Source: Sediminibacterium sp. Gen4 (lineage in GTDB: Bacteria; Bacteroidota; Bacteroidia; Chitinophagales; Chitinophagaceae). Taken from it: a DNA stretch of 64,000 nucleotides. The stretch covers positions 62,001-126,000 of the forward strand of contig JACBFI010000005.1 of the NCBI GenBank assembly GCA_013391385.1, given 5' to 3'. Shown here one piece after another: positions 1 to 9,575 of this stretch. Numbering within the stretch: the first letter of the stretch is position 1; every line of letters starts with the position of its first letter. The notes under the pieces are model-generated. The model saw only the letters and a program-made list of their open reading frames with translations, was not told where the DNA came from and made no database searches. The position numbers and the translations under genes were made by a program.

Positions 1-693
1 AATTATCACTATCAGGAAGTGCACATTCAAAGCTTGTATGAAGCAGAAAAAAAATGGTTCGGTATACAAGATGCAGGAAAGCTTATCACACCCAATGAAT
101 ATTGGACTCTTCACCGAACTCGTTTTCTAGATGTCTTGACCGGTTTTTTTTATCTCAGCTGGATTCCAGTTCCGCTCGGATTTGCAGCATTTCTTTTTTT
201 TAAAAACAGAAAATGGTTTTTGGAGTTTTCTCTCACTTTTTTGTTTGTGAATATTTTAGGATTTGTTATCTATTATATATATCCGGCCGCGCCACCCTGG
301 TATGTACAACAATATGGGTATGATTTTATCGCCGGAACACAGGGAAATACAGCAGGTCTACATCGTTTTGATACCTATTTCGGAGTCTCTGTTTTTAAAT
401 CGTTGTATGAAAAGAGCTCTAATGTTTTTGCTGCCATGCCTTCTTTACATTCAGCCTATCCTTTGATCGTTTTGTATTTTGGATGGCGATTTCGTTTTAC
501 ATGGATCAATCTGTTCTTTGCAACCACCATGTTGGGTATCTGGTTTGCAGCTGTGTATACGAGTCATCATTATGTATTGGACGTACTGGCAGGCATAACA
601 TGCGCTGCGATTGGCATTTTTATTTTCTCCAAACTATCCCAACAAAAAACCATTTCAAAGTGGATAGAGGCTTATGCGCGACATATATCGTAG
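1..693 (+). CDS. PAP2-superfamily membrane phosphatase/phosphotransferase, 5' partial
   Basis: Membrane enzyme of the PAP2 (phosphatidic acid phosphatase 2 / Aur1-Ipt1-like) superfamily, which transfers or hydrolyses phospho-head groups on lipids. The reading frame is open to base 1; the first possible start is a GTG at 19, but the codons before it also read as protein, so the gene is probably cut by the window edge. Counting from that GTG, there are several hydrophobic helices, the PSLHSAYP motif (near residue 141) and a C-terminal SHHYVLDVLAG motif (near 183). These correspond to the second and third PAP2 signatures, with the catalytic His and the Asp that orients it. The exact lipid substrate cannot be read from the sequence. 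Confidence 0.85.
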   Translation, partial: NYHYQEVHIQSLYEAEKKWFGIQDAGKLITPNEYWTLHRTRFLDVLTGFFYLSWIPVPLGFAAFLFFKNRKWFLEFSLTFLFVNILGFVIYYIYPAAPPWYVQQYGYDFIAGTQGNTAGLHRFDTYFGVSVFKSLYEKSSNVFAAMPSLHSAYPLIVLYFGWRFRFTWINLFFATTMLGIWFAAVYTSHHYVLDVLAGITCAAIGIFIFSKLSQQKTISKWIEAYARHIS

Positions 694-746
694 GTAACCA
701 ATCTTTCATAACGTTTCTTTTATAATTAATTACTGATATTTGCGCA

Positions 747-1982
747 ATGGCAAGTATTAAACCCTTCAGGGCTTTGCGCCCACAACCACAGCTGGCTAAG
801 CAAGTGGCCAGTAGACCCTACGATGTATTGAACAGTGCGGAAGCTAAAATTGAAGCACAAGGCAACCCAAGTTCATTTCTTCATATCACCAAGAGTGAGA
901 TCGATCTGCCGGATGGAATTGATATTCATGCGCAAGAAGTATATGAGCAGGCAAAATCAAATTTGGATGCTTTTATCAAACGAGAGGTATTGTTTCAGGA
1001 GTCAAAAGAATGTTACTATATCTATCAGTTGATCATGCATGGCAGAAAGCAAACAGGCTTGGTTTGTGTAAGTAGCATTGATGATTATGAGCATGATATC
1101 ATAAAAAAACATGAGTTTACACGTCCGGAAAAAGAGCTGGATAGAATCAATCATATTAAAACTTCAGGCGCACAAACCGGTAATGTATTTCTTGCTTATC
1201 GAAACAATACAAAAGTGGATGAGCTGATTGAAAAGTGGAAAGAAAGCAAATCACCTGTATATGATTTTATAGCAGATGATGAAATACAACACACCATCTG
1301 GATCGTAAACGATTCTGATGTTTGTGATCAGATCACTGCTTTGTTCGCAAATGAAATTCCTTGTACTTATATTGCTGATGGCCATCATCGTGCAGCTTCA
1401 GCGGCTAAAGTGCGTCAAGCGCTGGGGGAACAATCGGGACCTGCGGCAGACTATTTCCTAACGACATTATTTCCTTCCAATCAGCTAGCTATTTTAGATT
1501 ATAACAGGGTTGTGAAGGATCTGAATGGATTAACAACTGCAGCTTTTCTTACTGCATTGGAAAAAGATTTTACAGTGAAGTTAGTAGGGGCAACAGCTTT
1601 TAAACCATCCGAATTGCATCATTTTGGCTTGTTTATTGAAGGTAATTGGTATCAGTTGATCGCAAAACCGGGTACCTATACCAATGATCCTATTGGTGTT
1701 TTGGATGTTACCATACTGCAGAATCGTGTATTGGATAATATACTAAGCATTAAAGATCCACGCACAGATGTACGCGTTGAATTTGTTGGAGGTATCAGAG
1801 GTTTGGGTGAACTGGAAAAGAAAGTCAACAGTGGCGATTTTGCAGCGGCTTTTAGTTTATATCCTGTAACGATCGATCAACTATTCGATATTTCAGATAG
1901 TGGGAATGTAATGCCTCCTAAGAGTACCTGGTTTGAACCCAAACTCAGAGATGGACTATTGACACATTTAATTATTGAATAA
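747..1982 (+). CDS. DUF1015 family protein
   Basis: A 411-residue cytoplasmic protein of the DUF1015 family, whose biochemical role is not established. It starts with the family's usual opening (IKPFRALRP, then SRPYDVLN) and has the conserved ADGHHRAASAAK segment around residue 211, which looks like an active or binding site. Length is normal for the family and no signal peptide or membrane helix is seen. It lies 53 bases after the PAP2 gene and 25 bases before the TPR gene, in the same direction. In other bacteria this family often sits near serA/serC; no such neighbours are present here. Confidence 0.9.
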   Translation: MASIKPFRALRPQPQLAKQVASRPYDVLNSAEAKIEAQGNPSSFLHITKSEIDLPDGIDIHAQEVYEQAKSNLDAFIKREVLFQESKECYYIYQLIMHGRKQTGLVCVSSIDDYEHDIIKKHEFTRPEKELDRINHIKTSGAQTGNVFLAYRNNTKVDELIEKWKESKSPVYDFIADDEIQHTIWIVNDSDVCDQITALFANEIPCTYIADGHHRAASAAKVRQALGEQSGPAADYFLTTLFPSNQLAILDYNRVVKDLNGLTTAAFLTALEKDFTVKLVGATAFKPSELHHFGLFIEGNWYQLIAKPGTYTNDPIGVLDVTILQNRVLDNILSIKDPRTDVRVEFVGGIRGLGELEKKVNSGDFAAAFSLYPVTIDQLFDISDSGNVMPPKSTWFEPKLRDGLLTHLIIE

Positions 1983-2007
1983 ATTTCTCTTTTTGATCCA
2001 TAAAATA

Positions 2008-3027
2008 ATGCGAATGCGTATCCTATTATTCTTGCTTTTTTCTTCCTTGCTGAGCTTTTCTGTTCAGGCGCAAGAGCCTGGTAAGAAACTTCAGGAAACA
2101 GCAAAAACCATGCTGATGCAAGGCGACTTCGAGAATGCAATCGCCATTTTAGAGTCTGCTGCAAAACAGGCACCGGGAGATTTAAGCATATTAAAAGATC
2201 TTTCTTATGCGTGTTATTTAAAGCGAGATTTTGCAAAAGCCATTCAGGTTGGTAGGCCATTATCTGAAAGACAGGATGCTGATGAGCAAGTTTTTCAAAT
2301 ACTCGGGCTCTCTTATAAAGCAATCGCTGCCTACAAAGACGGTATCAAACTTTATAAAACCGCATTGAAAAAATTTCCGAATAGTACAATCATATATAAT
2401 GAATATGGCGAGTTACTGGCAATGGATAATTCGCCTGCAGAAGCTATTGAGCAATGGGAGAAGGGTATTCAGGTTGACCCCAATTTCAGTGGAAACTATT
2501 ATAATGCCTGTATCTATTATACCAAAACTGGTAATTGGATCAGAATGGCATTGTATGGTGAGATTTTCATCAATCTGGAAAGTTTTACAGAAAGAACCAT
2601 AGAAGTTAAAAAAGCGGTGCTGAATGCTTGGCAAAAAATGTTTTTGCCTACTGTGATCAGTCAACAGTTAAAAACCGGGGTTTCTTCATTCGAAAAAGCA
2701 GTGTTGCAAATTGTAGAGAAACAAATAACTACTGCGAAAGCTGGATTTCAGGCAGAGAATAGCACTTCATTACGTTCACAGTTTGTATTAGAGTGGTTTA
2801 AAACCAATGCGACTGTTTTCCCCTTCCGTTTGTTTGAACAGCAGCAGTATTTTATCAGAGAAGGCTTATTTGAAGCCTATAATCAGTGGATTTTTGGTGA
2901 ATCAGTCAATGAGAATGCTTATAAAGTATGGAAAGACACCCATCCCAAAGAGGCAGAAGCGTTTAGTGAATATCAAAAAACACGATTATTTAAGCTGCCT
3001 GCCGGACAATACCATTTCTCCAAATAA
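2008..3027 (+). CDS. Secreted TPR-repeat protein
   Basis: Exported tetratricopeptide-repeat protein of unknown partner. I chose the ATG at 2008, which gives a clean signal peptide (MRMRILLFLLF...VQAQ); the frame extends to a TTG at 1975, inside the preceding gene, but that adds an unlikely N-terminus. After the signal come about four helix-turn-helix TPR units (roughly residues 25-185), followed by a C-terminal region with no recognisable domain. TPR proteins are scaffolds for protein contacts. A strong Rho-independent terminator follows 18 bases after the stop, so this ends the DUF1015-TPR transcription unit. Confidence 0.8.
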   Translation: MRMRILLFLLFSSLLSFSVQAQEPGKKLQETAKTMLMQGDFENAIAILESAAKQAPGDLSILKDLSYACYLKRDFAKAIQVGRPLSERQDADEQVFQILGLSYKAIAAYKDGIKLYKTALKKFPNSTIIYNEYGELLAMDNSPAEAIEQWEKGIQVDPNFSGNYYNACIYYTKTGNWIRMALYGEIFINLESFTERTIEVKKAVLNAWQKMFLPTVISQQLKTGVSSFEKAVLQIVEKQITTAKAGFQAENSTSLRSQFVLEWFKTNATVFPFRLFEQQQYFIREGLFEAYNQWIFGESVNENAYKVWKDTHPKEAEAFSEYQKTRLFKLPAGQYHFSK

Positions 3028-3045
3028 AGGATAAAAGCGAATAGC

Positions 3046-3073
3046 AGCCCGCAAGCCTATTGCGGGCTTTTTT
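3046..3073 (+). terminator. Rho-independent terminator
   Basis: A perfect 9-bp stem (AGCCCGCAA / TTGCGGGCT) with a 5-base loop is followed directly by a run of T. It closes the transcription unit ending with the TPR gene at 3027. Confidence 0.92.
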
Positions 3074-3117
3074 GTTTGTATTCTTTTGCTTAAATTGACT
3101 GTCTTAAACTGCTTATC

Positions 3118-3393
3118 ATGGAACCTAATAAAGACGACAAACTCTGGCGTATTGCCAAAAGACGGGCTTCATTTAAGAGAAGCCTTTACAGCTATATTGT
3201 TATCATCGCGTTTTTGTGGGTGATTTGGTGGATGAGTACTGGCAGATACCACGGTTTTCATGGAACTCCCTGGCCAATATGGGTGATGTTGGGATGGGGT
3301 ATCGCACTGGGCTTTCAGTATTTTAATGCTTATAATGGAAGCGGAAGAGATTTAGCAGAAGAAGAGTATGAGAAATTAAAAAGACAACAATAA
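3118..3393 (+). CDS. 2TM domain protein
   Basis: Small 91-residue membrane protein of the 2TM domain family. It has a basic N-terminal stretch (RIAKRRASFKRSLYSY), two hydrophobic helices (about residues 22-39 and 51-69) separated by a GRYHGFHGTPWP loop, and a charged tail ending in EEEYEKLKRQQ. This helix-loop-helix layout, often found alone or attached to LytTR regulators and kinases in Bacteroidota, is typical of the family; no function is known. It stands between a terminator and the acyl-CoA ligase gene and may be transcribed alone. Confidence 0.8.
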   Translation: MEPNKDDKLWRIAKRRASFKRSLYSYIVIIAFLWVIWWMSTGRYHGFHGTPWPIWVMLGWGIALGFQYFNAYNGSGRDLAEEEYEKLKRQQ

Positions 3394-3421
3394 CAAATCG
3401 TCTTTCTTATTTGTTATCGTT

Positions 3422-3429
3422 TACTTTTG
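3422..3429 (+). promoter_or_regulatory. Candidate -7 element upstream of the acyl-CoA ligase
   Basis: TACTTTTG matches the Bacteroidota -7 consensus TAnnTTTG exactly and ends 22 bases before the ATG at 3452. No clear TTG -33 box is seen at the usual spacing, so only half of the promoter is supported. Confidence 0.45.
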
Positions 3430-3451
3430 AACACTTTAGAATGCTTGCACT

Positions 3452-5236
3452 ATGACGATTAAGAGATTATTCGATTGCCTTGAACATCAGTTACATCGTT
3501 TTCCTAAAAGCGATATGTTGGCTGCCAAAGAAAATGGTCAGTGGACCACCTACAGTACTGAACGAGTAGTAGACATTGTAAATAAATTCAGTGCCGGTTT
3601 ACTTGAACTGGGCGTAAGTGCCCGTGATATAACACCTGAGTCTAGTGATAAAATTGCTATCATCAGCAACAATAGACCTGAGTGGATTTTCACAGATCTT
3701 GCAGCACAGCAAATTGGTGCGATATTGGTACCGGTATACCCAACTACCAGTCCTATAGAGCTAGAGTTTATTCTTAATGATGCTGCAGTGCAGTATCTTT
3801 TTGTCAGTAATGCAGAATTATTAGAGAAAGCAAAAGCGGTTGCTGCAAAAGTGCCTTCTATCAAGGCGATTTATACATTTGATAAAATTGAAGGTGCCAA
3901 GCATTGGTCTGAAGTAACTGCATTGGCCAATGATACTTTATTGAAAAAAGTAAATGAGGTAAAAGCAACCATACCTGTTTCACATTTGGCTACCATCATT
4001 TATACATCAGGTACTACCGGAACGCCCAAAGGTGTGATGTTGAGCCACAGAAATATCTATTCCAACGTTCAGTTCTCCAAAGAAAGTTTTCCTTTTAATG
4101 ACGCACCGGATTCTAAAGTGTTAAGCTTTTTGCCTCTCAACCATATTTTTGAAAAAACCGTTACTTATATCTATCTGTATAGCGGTATTAGTATTTACTA
4201 TGCAGAAAGTTTAGAGACGATTGGAGATAATCTTCGTGAAATAAAGCCTGATGGGTTTACAACTGTTCCGCGTTTGCTGGAAAAAGTATTCGAAAGAATC
4301 ATGTCTAAAGGGAATGAGCTAACAGGGCTTAAACGAAAATTATTTTTCTGGGCAGTGGATCTCGCAGAAAAATATGATAACCTGAAAAGCGGAGGTCTCT
4401 GGTACAATATTCAACTAGCGCTAGCTAATAAACTCATTTTTAGTAAATGGAGAGAAGCACTAGGCGGAAATGTTTCTTTCATTGTTACCGGAGGCGCAGC
4501 TTGTCAAGTAAAATTACTTCGCATTTTCAATGCTGCTAAAATACCGGTGTTTGAAGGTTATGGTCCAACTGAAAATAGTCCGGTAATAAGTGTCAATAGA
4601 CAAGCAAAAGGGCTTACAAAATTCGGAACGGTAGGTCCGGTGATCAATGGTGTGCAACTCAAATTAGAAGAAGATGGTGAAATCTGTGTTGCCGGTCCTA
4701 GTGTGATGGAAGGCTATTACAAAAGACCTGATCTTACTGCCGAAGCGGTAATCGACGGTTGGTTACATACCGGTGATATAGGAATTCTGGAAGATGGAAA
4801 ATTCCTGAAGATCACGGATCGTAAAAAAGAACTATTCAAAACCAGTGGTGGTAAATATGTGGCTCCACAGCCTATCGAAAATAAATTGAAAGAGAGTCCA
4901 TTCATTGAACAGATCATGGTAGTGGGTTCTGAAAGGAAGTTTGTCGGCGCTTTAATTGTTCCATCTTTCCTAACATTGAAAGAATGGATGAAAGAAAAAG
5001 GCATTGCCTATACCACCAATGAAGATGCCATTCATCATCCACGGGTACTGGAGTTGTACAGAGAACTGGTGGAGAGTTATAATGCTTTCTTTAATCATGT
5101 AGAGCAAATCAAAAAGTTTGAATTACTGCCCCAAGAATGGACCATCGATACCGGAGAAATGACGCCTAAGATGAGTTTAAAGCGAAAAGTGGTGATGGAG
5201 AAATTCAAATCGGCGATTGAGAGAATTTATGCTTGA
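3452..5236 (+). CDS. Long-chain fatty acid-CoA ligase (AMP-forming)
   Basis: Activates long-chain fatty acids to acyl-CoA with ATP, through an acyl-AMP intermediate. The 594-residue ANL-superfamily protein carries the P-loop-like motif YTSGTTGTPKGVMLSH (about residue 183), the adenine-binding GYGPTENSPVIS (about 369), the hinge DGWLHTGDIG (about 432) and the late KTSGGKYVAPQPIE motif with the A10-type lysine region. The N-terminal form (LFDCLEHQLHRFPKSDML) resembles the FadD15/long-chain subgroup. It sits alone between a candidate promoter and a terminator, so it is probably monocistronic. Chain-length preference cannot be inferred. Confidence 0.93.
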   Translation: MTIKRLFDCLEHQLHRFPKSDMLAAKENGQWTTYSTERVVDIVNKFSAGLLELGVSARDITPESSDKIAIISNNRPEWIFTDLAAQQIGAILVPVYPTTSPIELEFILNDAAVQYLFVSNAELLEKAKAVAAKVPSIKAIYTFDKIEGAKHWSEVTALANDTLLKKVNEVKATIPVSHLATIIYTSGTTGTPKGVMLSHRNIYSNVQFSKESFPFNDAPDSKVLSFLPLNHIFEKTVTYIYLYSGISIYYAESLETIGDNLREIKPDGFTTVPRLLEKVFERIMSKGNELTGLKRKLFFWAVDLAEKYDNLKSGGLWYNIQLALANKLIFSKWREALGGNVSFIVTGGAACQVKLLRIFNAAKIPVFEGYGPTENSPVISVNRQAKGLTKFGTVGPVINGVQLKLEEDGEICVAGPSVMEGYYKRPDLTAEAVIDGWLHTGDIGILEDGKFLKITDRKKELFKTSGGKYVAPQPIENKLKESPFIEQIMVVGSERKFVGALIVPSFLTLKEWMKEKGIAYTTNEDAIHHPRVLELYRELVESYNAFFNHVEQIKKFELLPQEWTIDTGEMTPKMSLKRKVVMEKFKSAIERIYA

Positions 5237-5237
5237 T

Positions 5238-5264
5238 AAAAGCAGGAAAATCATTCCTGCTTTT
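5238..5264 (+). terminator. Rho-independent terminator
   Basis: An 11-bp stem (AAAAGCAGGAA / TTCCTGCTTTT) with a 5-base loop starts 2 bases after the ligase stop codon; the 3' arm itself supplies the T run. Confidence 0.85.
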
Positions 5265-5294
5265 ACTATTCTATAACCTATTATCATCAGAAAT

Positions 5295-7157
5295 ATGTCT
5301 GATCAAAGCATCTATCGTGTCATGATTGAAAATGCACTGGATGCTTTCTTTTTGACCAAACCCGATGGCACTATTCTGGATGCCAATGCTGCAGCTTGTT
5401 CTATGTTTGGGTACACATTGGAAGAGTTTAAAGTTGCTGGGCGACAGGGGATTATTGACAGTGCATCACCAAGGTTGGCTGAATTACTTGTAGAAAGAAA
5501 AGAAAAAGGGAAGATCATATGTGAATTGATAGGAGTCAAAAAAAATGGTGAGAAATTTCCTATCTGGGTATCCTCTGTCATTTTTAAAGAGGAAGGAAAA
5601 GAGGAAAAAACGTTTACCATCATTCAGGATATTACTGAACGCAAAAGAAGAGAAGAGGAACTGCGTACTTCAGAAGCGAACATGCGAATGATACTTGATA
5701 ATACGGATGAGTTGTTTATTATCATTGATAGAAATCTTACTGTTATCAACTTCAATAAAGCTACAGAACAGAAATTAAAACAATTATTGGGAGTGCCATT
5801 TGAGAGGGGCAGGTCTATCCTGGATAGTGCACAGCCAGAGCGAATTCCGATATTGAAACAATTGTATGCTGATGTATTGAATGGGGCCGTTAGAAGAAAT
5901 ATTGTAGAAATTCCCCCTATTCATAATAATCCAAAGGTTGTAGTTGACATTCGATATAGTCCTATTTATGAAGATGGGTTGATTGTAGGAGCCATAATTA
6001 ATGTTCGGGATATCACAGAAACGCAATCCAAGGAAGCAGAATTGGTAAGAACAAATGAACGCTTCTATTATGCAGCCAAAGCAACCAATGATGCTATATG
6101 GGATTGGGATATCCAAAACGATAAAGTATTTCGAGTAGGAGATGGATTGAAAAATATTTTCGGTTATGATAAAGATATAGCAGCTACTGATGATCAATTT
6201 TGGATCAAAAGAGTACATCCTGATGATGTAGAAGTAATGATTTCAAAAAGAGAAAAAATTCTTTATAAAAGCAATGACCTATACTGGGAAGATGAGTATA
6301 GATTTCGGAAATCAGATGATACATACGCACATGTATTCGATAAGGGATATATTATTCGTGATGCAAATGGTACGCCTATTCGCATGATTGGAGCTACCCA
6401 GGATGTATCGCAGCGAAAAGAAACAGAAGCATTATTGCTAGAACTGAATAATAGGCTTAAACGCCGGGCGGAAGAACTGGCTAACTCAAATGTGGAACTT
6501 GAAAGATTTGCATACATCGCCTCTCATGATTTACAAGAACCTCTTCGGATGGTGACAAGCTTTCTGCAATTGCTAAAAAAGCGTTACGAAGACAAGTTGG
6601 ATGAAACCGCCGGCCAATACATTGCTTTTGCAGTAGATGGTGCTGAGAGAATGAAAACACTCATTATGGATTTATTGGATTACTCAAGGGTAGGATCCAA
6701 TACTGAACCGAATGAAAATGTAGACCTGCATCTATTGGTGGAAGAGATCAAAGATCTATTCGGAAAATCAATCGATGAAGTAAAAGCCAATATTACAGTT
6801 GATAGTCTGCCGGTTGTGAAAGGCAATCGTACACAGTTATTACAACTGTTTCAGAATTTAATCAGCAATGCCATCAAATACCATAAAGAAGGAGTTCCCA
6901 GTATTGAAATTCATTACACAGAACAGGAGGAAGATCATCTGTTTGAAATCAAGGATAATGGAATCGGTATCGATCCGGCCTTTCATGAAAAAATATTTGT
7001 GATTTTTCATCGGCTCCATAGTCGATCTGAATATACGGGTACCGGAATTGGGTTGGCTATTTGTAAAAAGATCGTTGAGCGTCATAATGGTAAAATATGG
7101 GTAAAATCAGCTCTCGGACAAGGAAGTTCTTTCTTTTTCACGCTTGGTAAAAGATGA
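5295..7157 (+). CDS. Triple-PAS sensor histidine kinase
   Basis: Cytosolic sensor kinase of 620 residues with no transmembrane segment. Order: PAS (about 5-118), PAS (about 125-243), PAS of the PAS_3 type (about 254-376, with the W-D-W and HPDD features), a short coiled coil, HisKA with phospho-acceptor His411 (ASHDLQEPLR), then HATPase_c with the N box (NLISNAIKYH), DNGIGIDPAFHEKIF and GTGIGLAICKKIVE. The DLQEPLR form of the H box is the family found in phytochrome-like and PAS-rich kinases. It is followed after 90 bases by a receiver-PAS-kinase hybrid, a likely signalling partner. Ligand unknown. Confidence 0.92.
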   Translation: MSDQSIYRVMIENALDAFFLTKPDGTILDANAAACSMFGYTLEEFKVAGRQGIIDSASPRLAELLVERKEKGKIICELIGVKKNGEKFPIWVSSVIFKEEGKEEKTFTIIQDITERKRREEELRTSEANMRMILDNTDELFIIIDRNLTVINFNKATEQKLKQLLGVPFERGRSILDSAQPERIPILKQLYADVLNGAVRRNIVEIPPIHNNPKVVVDIRYSPIYEDGLIVGAIINVRDITETQSKEAELVRTNERFYYAAKATNDAIWDWDIQNDKVFRVGDGLKNIFGYDKDIAATDDQFWIKRVHPDDVEVMISKREKILYKSNDLYWEDEYRFRKSDDTYAHVFDKGYIIRDANGTPIRMIGATQDVSQRKETEALLLELNNRLKRRAEELANSNVELERFAYIASHDLQEPLRMVTSFLQLLKKRYEDKLDETAGQYIAFAVDGAERMKTLIMDLLDYSRVGSNTEPNENVDLHLLVEEIKDLFGKSIDEVKANITVDSLPVVKGNRTQLLQLFQNLISNAIKYHKEGVPSIEIHYTEQEEDHLFEIKDNGIGIDPAFHEKIFVIFHRLHSRSEYTGTGIGLAICKKIVERHNGKIWVKSALGQGSSFFFTLGKR

Positions 7158-7247
7158 ATATCCTGATATTATATAACCCCTTTATTTTAGTATCTTGTAT
7201 AGCTTATTATGAAAACTGTGTCAATCATTTCCATAAAACCATAGGTT

Positions 7248-9479
7248 ATGTCTGATAACCGATCGCCCTTAAGCATACTGATTGTTGAAGATAATCCCGG
7301 TGATCTATTCCTACTGGAAGAGTTATTGAGAGGGTCAACACTTCCCGTAAAACAGCTGATTAAAGTTACCAGCGCCGGTGAAGCATGTAAGGTTTTACAA
7401 AAAGAAGAAATAAATCTTGTCTTATTAGATCTGAGTCTGCCAGATAGTAACGGGCTTCAGTCTTATGAAATAGTAGATGAATATGCAGGGTCAATACCTA
7501 TTGTTGTATTGACAGGTTTAATTGATATGGAAATAGCCCTTGAAACCATGGCAAGTGGTGCGCAGGATTATCTGATCAAAGGTGAATTTGATGAAAAGCT
7601 CCTAGAAAAGTCCATTCAGTATAGTATCGAACGTAAGAAAAGTCAGGAAAGTCTGAGAGAAAGTATTGATCGATACAAATTTGTGACGCGGGTAACGAAT
7701 GATGTGGTTTGGGATATGAATCTTTCTACCAAAAGAATTCTTTGGGCAGAGGAGAATATGCGACGCGTATTCGGATATGATGTTGAAAATGGAGAAACTG
7801 ATTTTGATTTTTGGTCAGATAAAATTCACCCGGATGATCGTGATCGGGTAGTTAAAAATTTATTAGATGTATGTAATGATCAAAAGAGTGACCAATGGGA
7901 AGATGAATATCGTTTCAGACGATTGAATGGGGAATACGCATATGTTCTTGATCAAGGTTATCTCCTGTATGTAAATGGGAAGTCGATACGAATGATTGGC
8001 TCTATGCAGGATATTACTGAAAGAAAATTGGCAGAATTAAAATTGCTGGATAGCGAGAAGAGATTCAGATCATTGGTGCAGAATGGTTCTGATATGATCA
8101 AGATACTCGATAGCAAAGGCATATTTACTTTTTCCAGTCCAAGTGTAGAGAAAGTATTAGGGTATCGTCAAGAAGAGATCGTTGGACGAAGCACATTTGA
8201 TTTTATTCATCCAGATGATTTACAGGAAATTCTTCATCGATTCGAAATCATCAAAAAAACGGACTATCATGAGATTCCGTATTTCCGTTTTAAGAATCAA
8301 AAAGGAGAGTGGCGTTGGTTGGAAACAAAACTTACAAATCTACTTGCAGATCCTGCAGTACAGGGTATCGTTTCAAACTCGAGGGATGTAACAGAAAAAA
8401 AGCAAGCAGAAGAAGCCATTTTAGCTTCTGAGGCAAGATACCGTAGCTTGTTTTTTAATAATCCCATGTCTATCTATATATGGGATATTGATACTTTAGA
8501 AGTTCTCGAAGTAAATGATACTGCGCAGAAAGAATATGGCTATTCGCGGGATGAGTTTCTTTCAAAGAATATGAAAGACCTGCGTAAAAAAGAAAATATT
8601 GAAAAGTATCTACTATTTGTAGAGGAGTTCAAAAAAACAGGACAGGATACCATTATGCAAGGCGTTTGGAGGCATTTGAGAAAGGACGGGGAAGAGATGA
8701 CAATGGAAATCTATTCACAGAAAATATTGTTTAAGGAAAGAAATGCTGTATTAGCATTGGCAAACAATATCGATGAAAAAATAAGACTTGAAAGTAAACT
8801 GGAAGAAGAACGCGAAGCCAAACAGAAAGAAATCACAGAAGCGGTTATTAGGGTCCAAGAAAAAGAACGATATGAAATAAGCAGAGAATTGCATGATAAT
8901 GTGAATCAGCAATTAACAGTTGCCATGATGTACATAGCTACTGCTGAAAAGGGAACCAATAATGCAGAAGCTTTACTGAAACAATCTTCCGGTTTTATAT
9001 ACAATGCCATTGAAGAGATTCGCAAACTTTCAAAAGCACTCGTAACACCACTCATTAAAGACTTTGGACTCTGCAAAGCTATTGAGGGTTTATTAGAAGA
9101 TATTGAACTTGCAAACAATAGCATTCACTTTGATTTCTTTTGTGAAAACTTTTATGAAGAAGATATTCATTACGAATTCAAATTGAGTATCTATCGAATA
9201 GTACAAGAGCAAATGAATAATATTTTAAAGCATGCAAAAGCCAAAGAAGTAGTCATTGAATTGTATCGTGATGAGGTTATCAGGTTATCTGTGAATGATA
9301 ACGGTGTTGGGTTTGATACTAAAAAGAAAAGAAAAGGTATCGGTATACACAATATCCAAACCAGGGTTGGACTTTATGACGGACAAATCAATATTCATTC
9401 CGAACCCGGAAAAGGATGTCAACTCAGAATTGAGTTCCCGATTACGAATGATATTTTAGTGAAGCAGGAAGGAGGTTAG
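7248..9479 (+). CDS. Receiver-triple-PAS-HisKA_3 hybrid histidine kinase
   Basis: A 743-residue soluble kinase that starts with a receiver domain: acidic pocket ED near residue 15, phospho-acceptor Asp61 (LVLLDLSLPDSNG), Thr near 88 and Lys near 109. Three PAS domains follow (about 130-265, 270-390, 395-515), then a HisKA_3 dimerisation segment with His549 (SRELHDNVNQQ) and a NarL-type HATPase_c (NDNGVGFDTKKKRKGIGIHNIQTRV). HisKA_3 kinases normally phosphorylate LuxR/NarL-type regulators, but none is encoded here. The receiver at the N-terminus suggests it takes phosphate from, or is tuned by, the kinase immediately upstream. Confidence 0.92.
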   Translation: MSDNRSPLSILIVEDNPGDLFLLEELLRGSTLPVKQLIKVTSAGEACKVLQKEEINLVLLDLSLPDSNGLQSYEIVDEYAGSIPIVVLTGLIDMEIALETMASGAQDYLIKGEFDEKLLEKSIQYSIERKKSQESLRESIDRYKFVTRVTNDVVWDMNLSTKRILWAEENMRRVFGYDVENGETDFDFWSDKIHPDDRDRVVKNLLDVCNDQKSDQWEDEYRFRRLNGEYAYVLDQGYLLYVNGKSIRMIGSMQDITERKLAELKLLDSEKRFRSLVQNGSDMIKILDSKGIFTFSSPSVEKVLGYRQEEIVGRSTFDFIHPDDLQEILHRFEIIKKTDYHEIPYFRFKNQKGEWRWLETKLTNLLADPAVQGIVSNSRDVTEKKQAEEAILASEARYRSLFFNNPMSIYIWDIDTLEVLEVNDTAQKEYGYSRDEFLSKNMKDLRKKENIEKYLLFVEEFKKTGQDTIMQGVWRHLRKDGEEMTMEIYSQKILFKERNAVLALANNIDEKIRLESKLEEEREAKQKEITEAVIRVQEKERYEISRELHDNVNQQLTVAMMYIATAEKGTNNAEALLKQSSGFIYNAIEEIRKLSKALVTPLIKDFGLCKAIEGLLEDIELANNSIHFDFFCENFYEEDIHYEFKLSIYRIVQEQMNNILKHAKAKEVVIELYRDEVIRLSVNDNGVGFDTKKKRKGIGIHNIQTRVGLYDGQINIHSEPGKGCQLRIEFPITNDILVKQEGG

Positions 9480-9480
9480 T

Positions 9481-9560
9481 TGACAGTTGATAGTTGACAG
9501 ATGACAGTTAATAATAGTGTATTGATGAAAGATCTGTCAACTGTCAACTATCAACTGTCA
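9481..9560. repeat. Hairpin made of short tandem words between convergent genes
   Basis: Direct words of the type TGACAGTTGATAGT and GTTGACAG (9481-9508) recur inverted at 9532-9567. The 20 bases at 9481-9500 are a perfect inverted repeat of 9541-9560, with a 40-base loop. It fills the space between the stop codons of the convergent kinase and amidohydrolase genes, so it probably acts as a two-way terminator. Confidence 0.75.
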
Positions 9561-9575
9561 TCTGTCAACCATTAA

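Noticed and set aside
1877..2323. 148-codon minus-strand ORF across the DUF1015/TPR boundary
   Set aside because: It is antisense to both real genes and the downstream part of a signal peptide; no conserved features.
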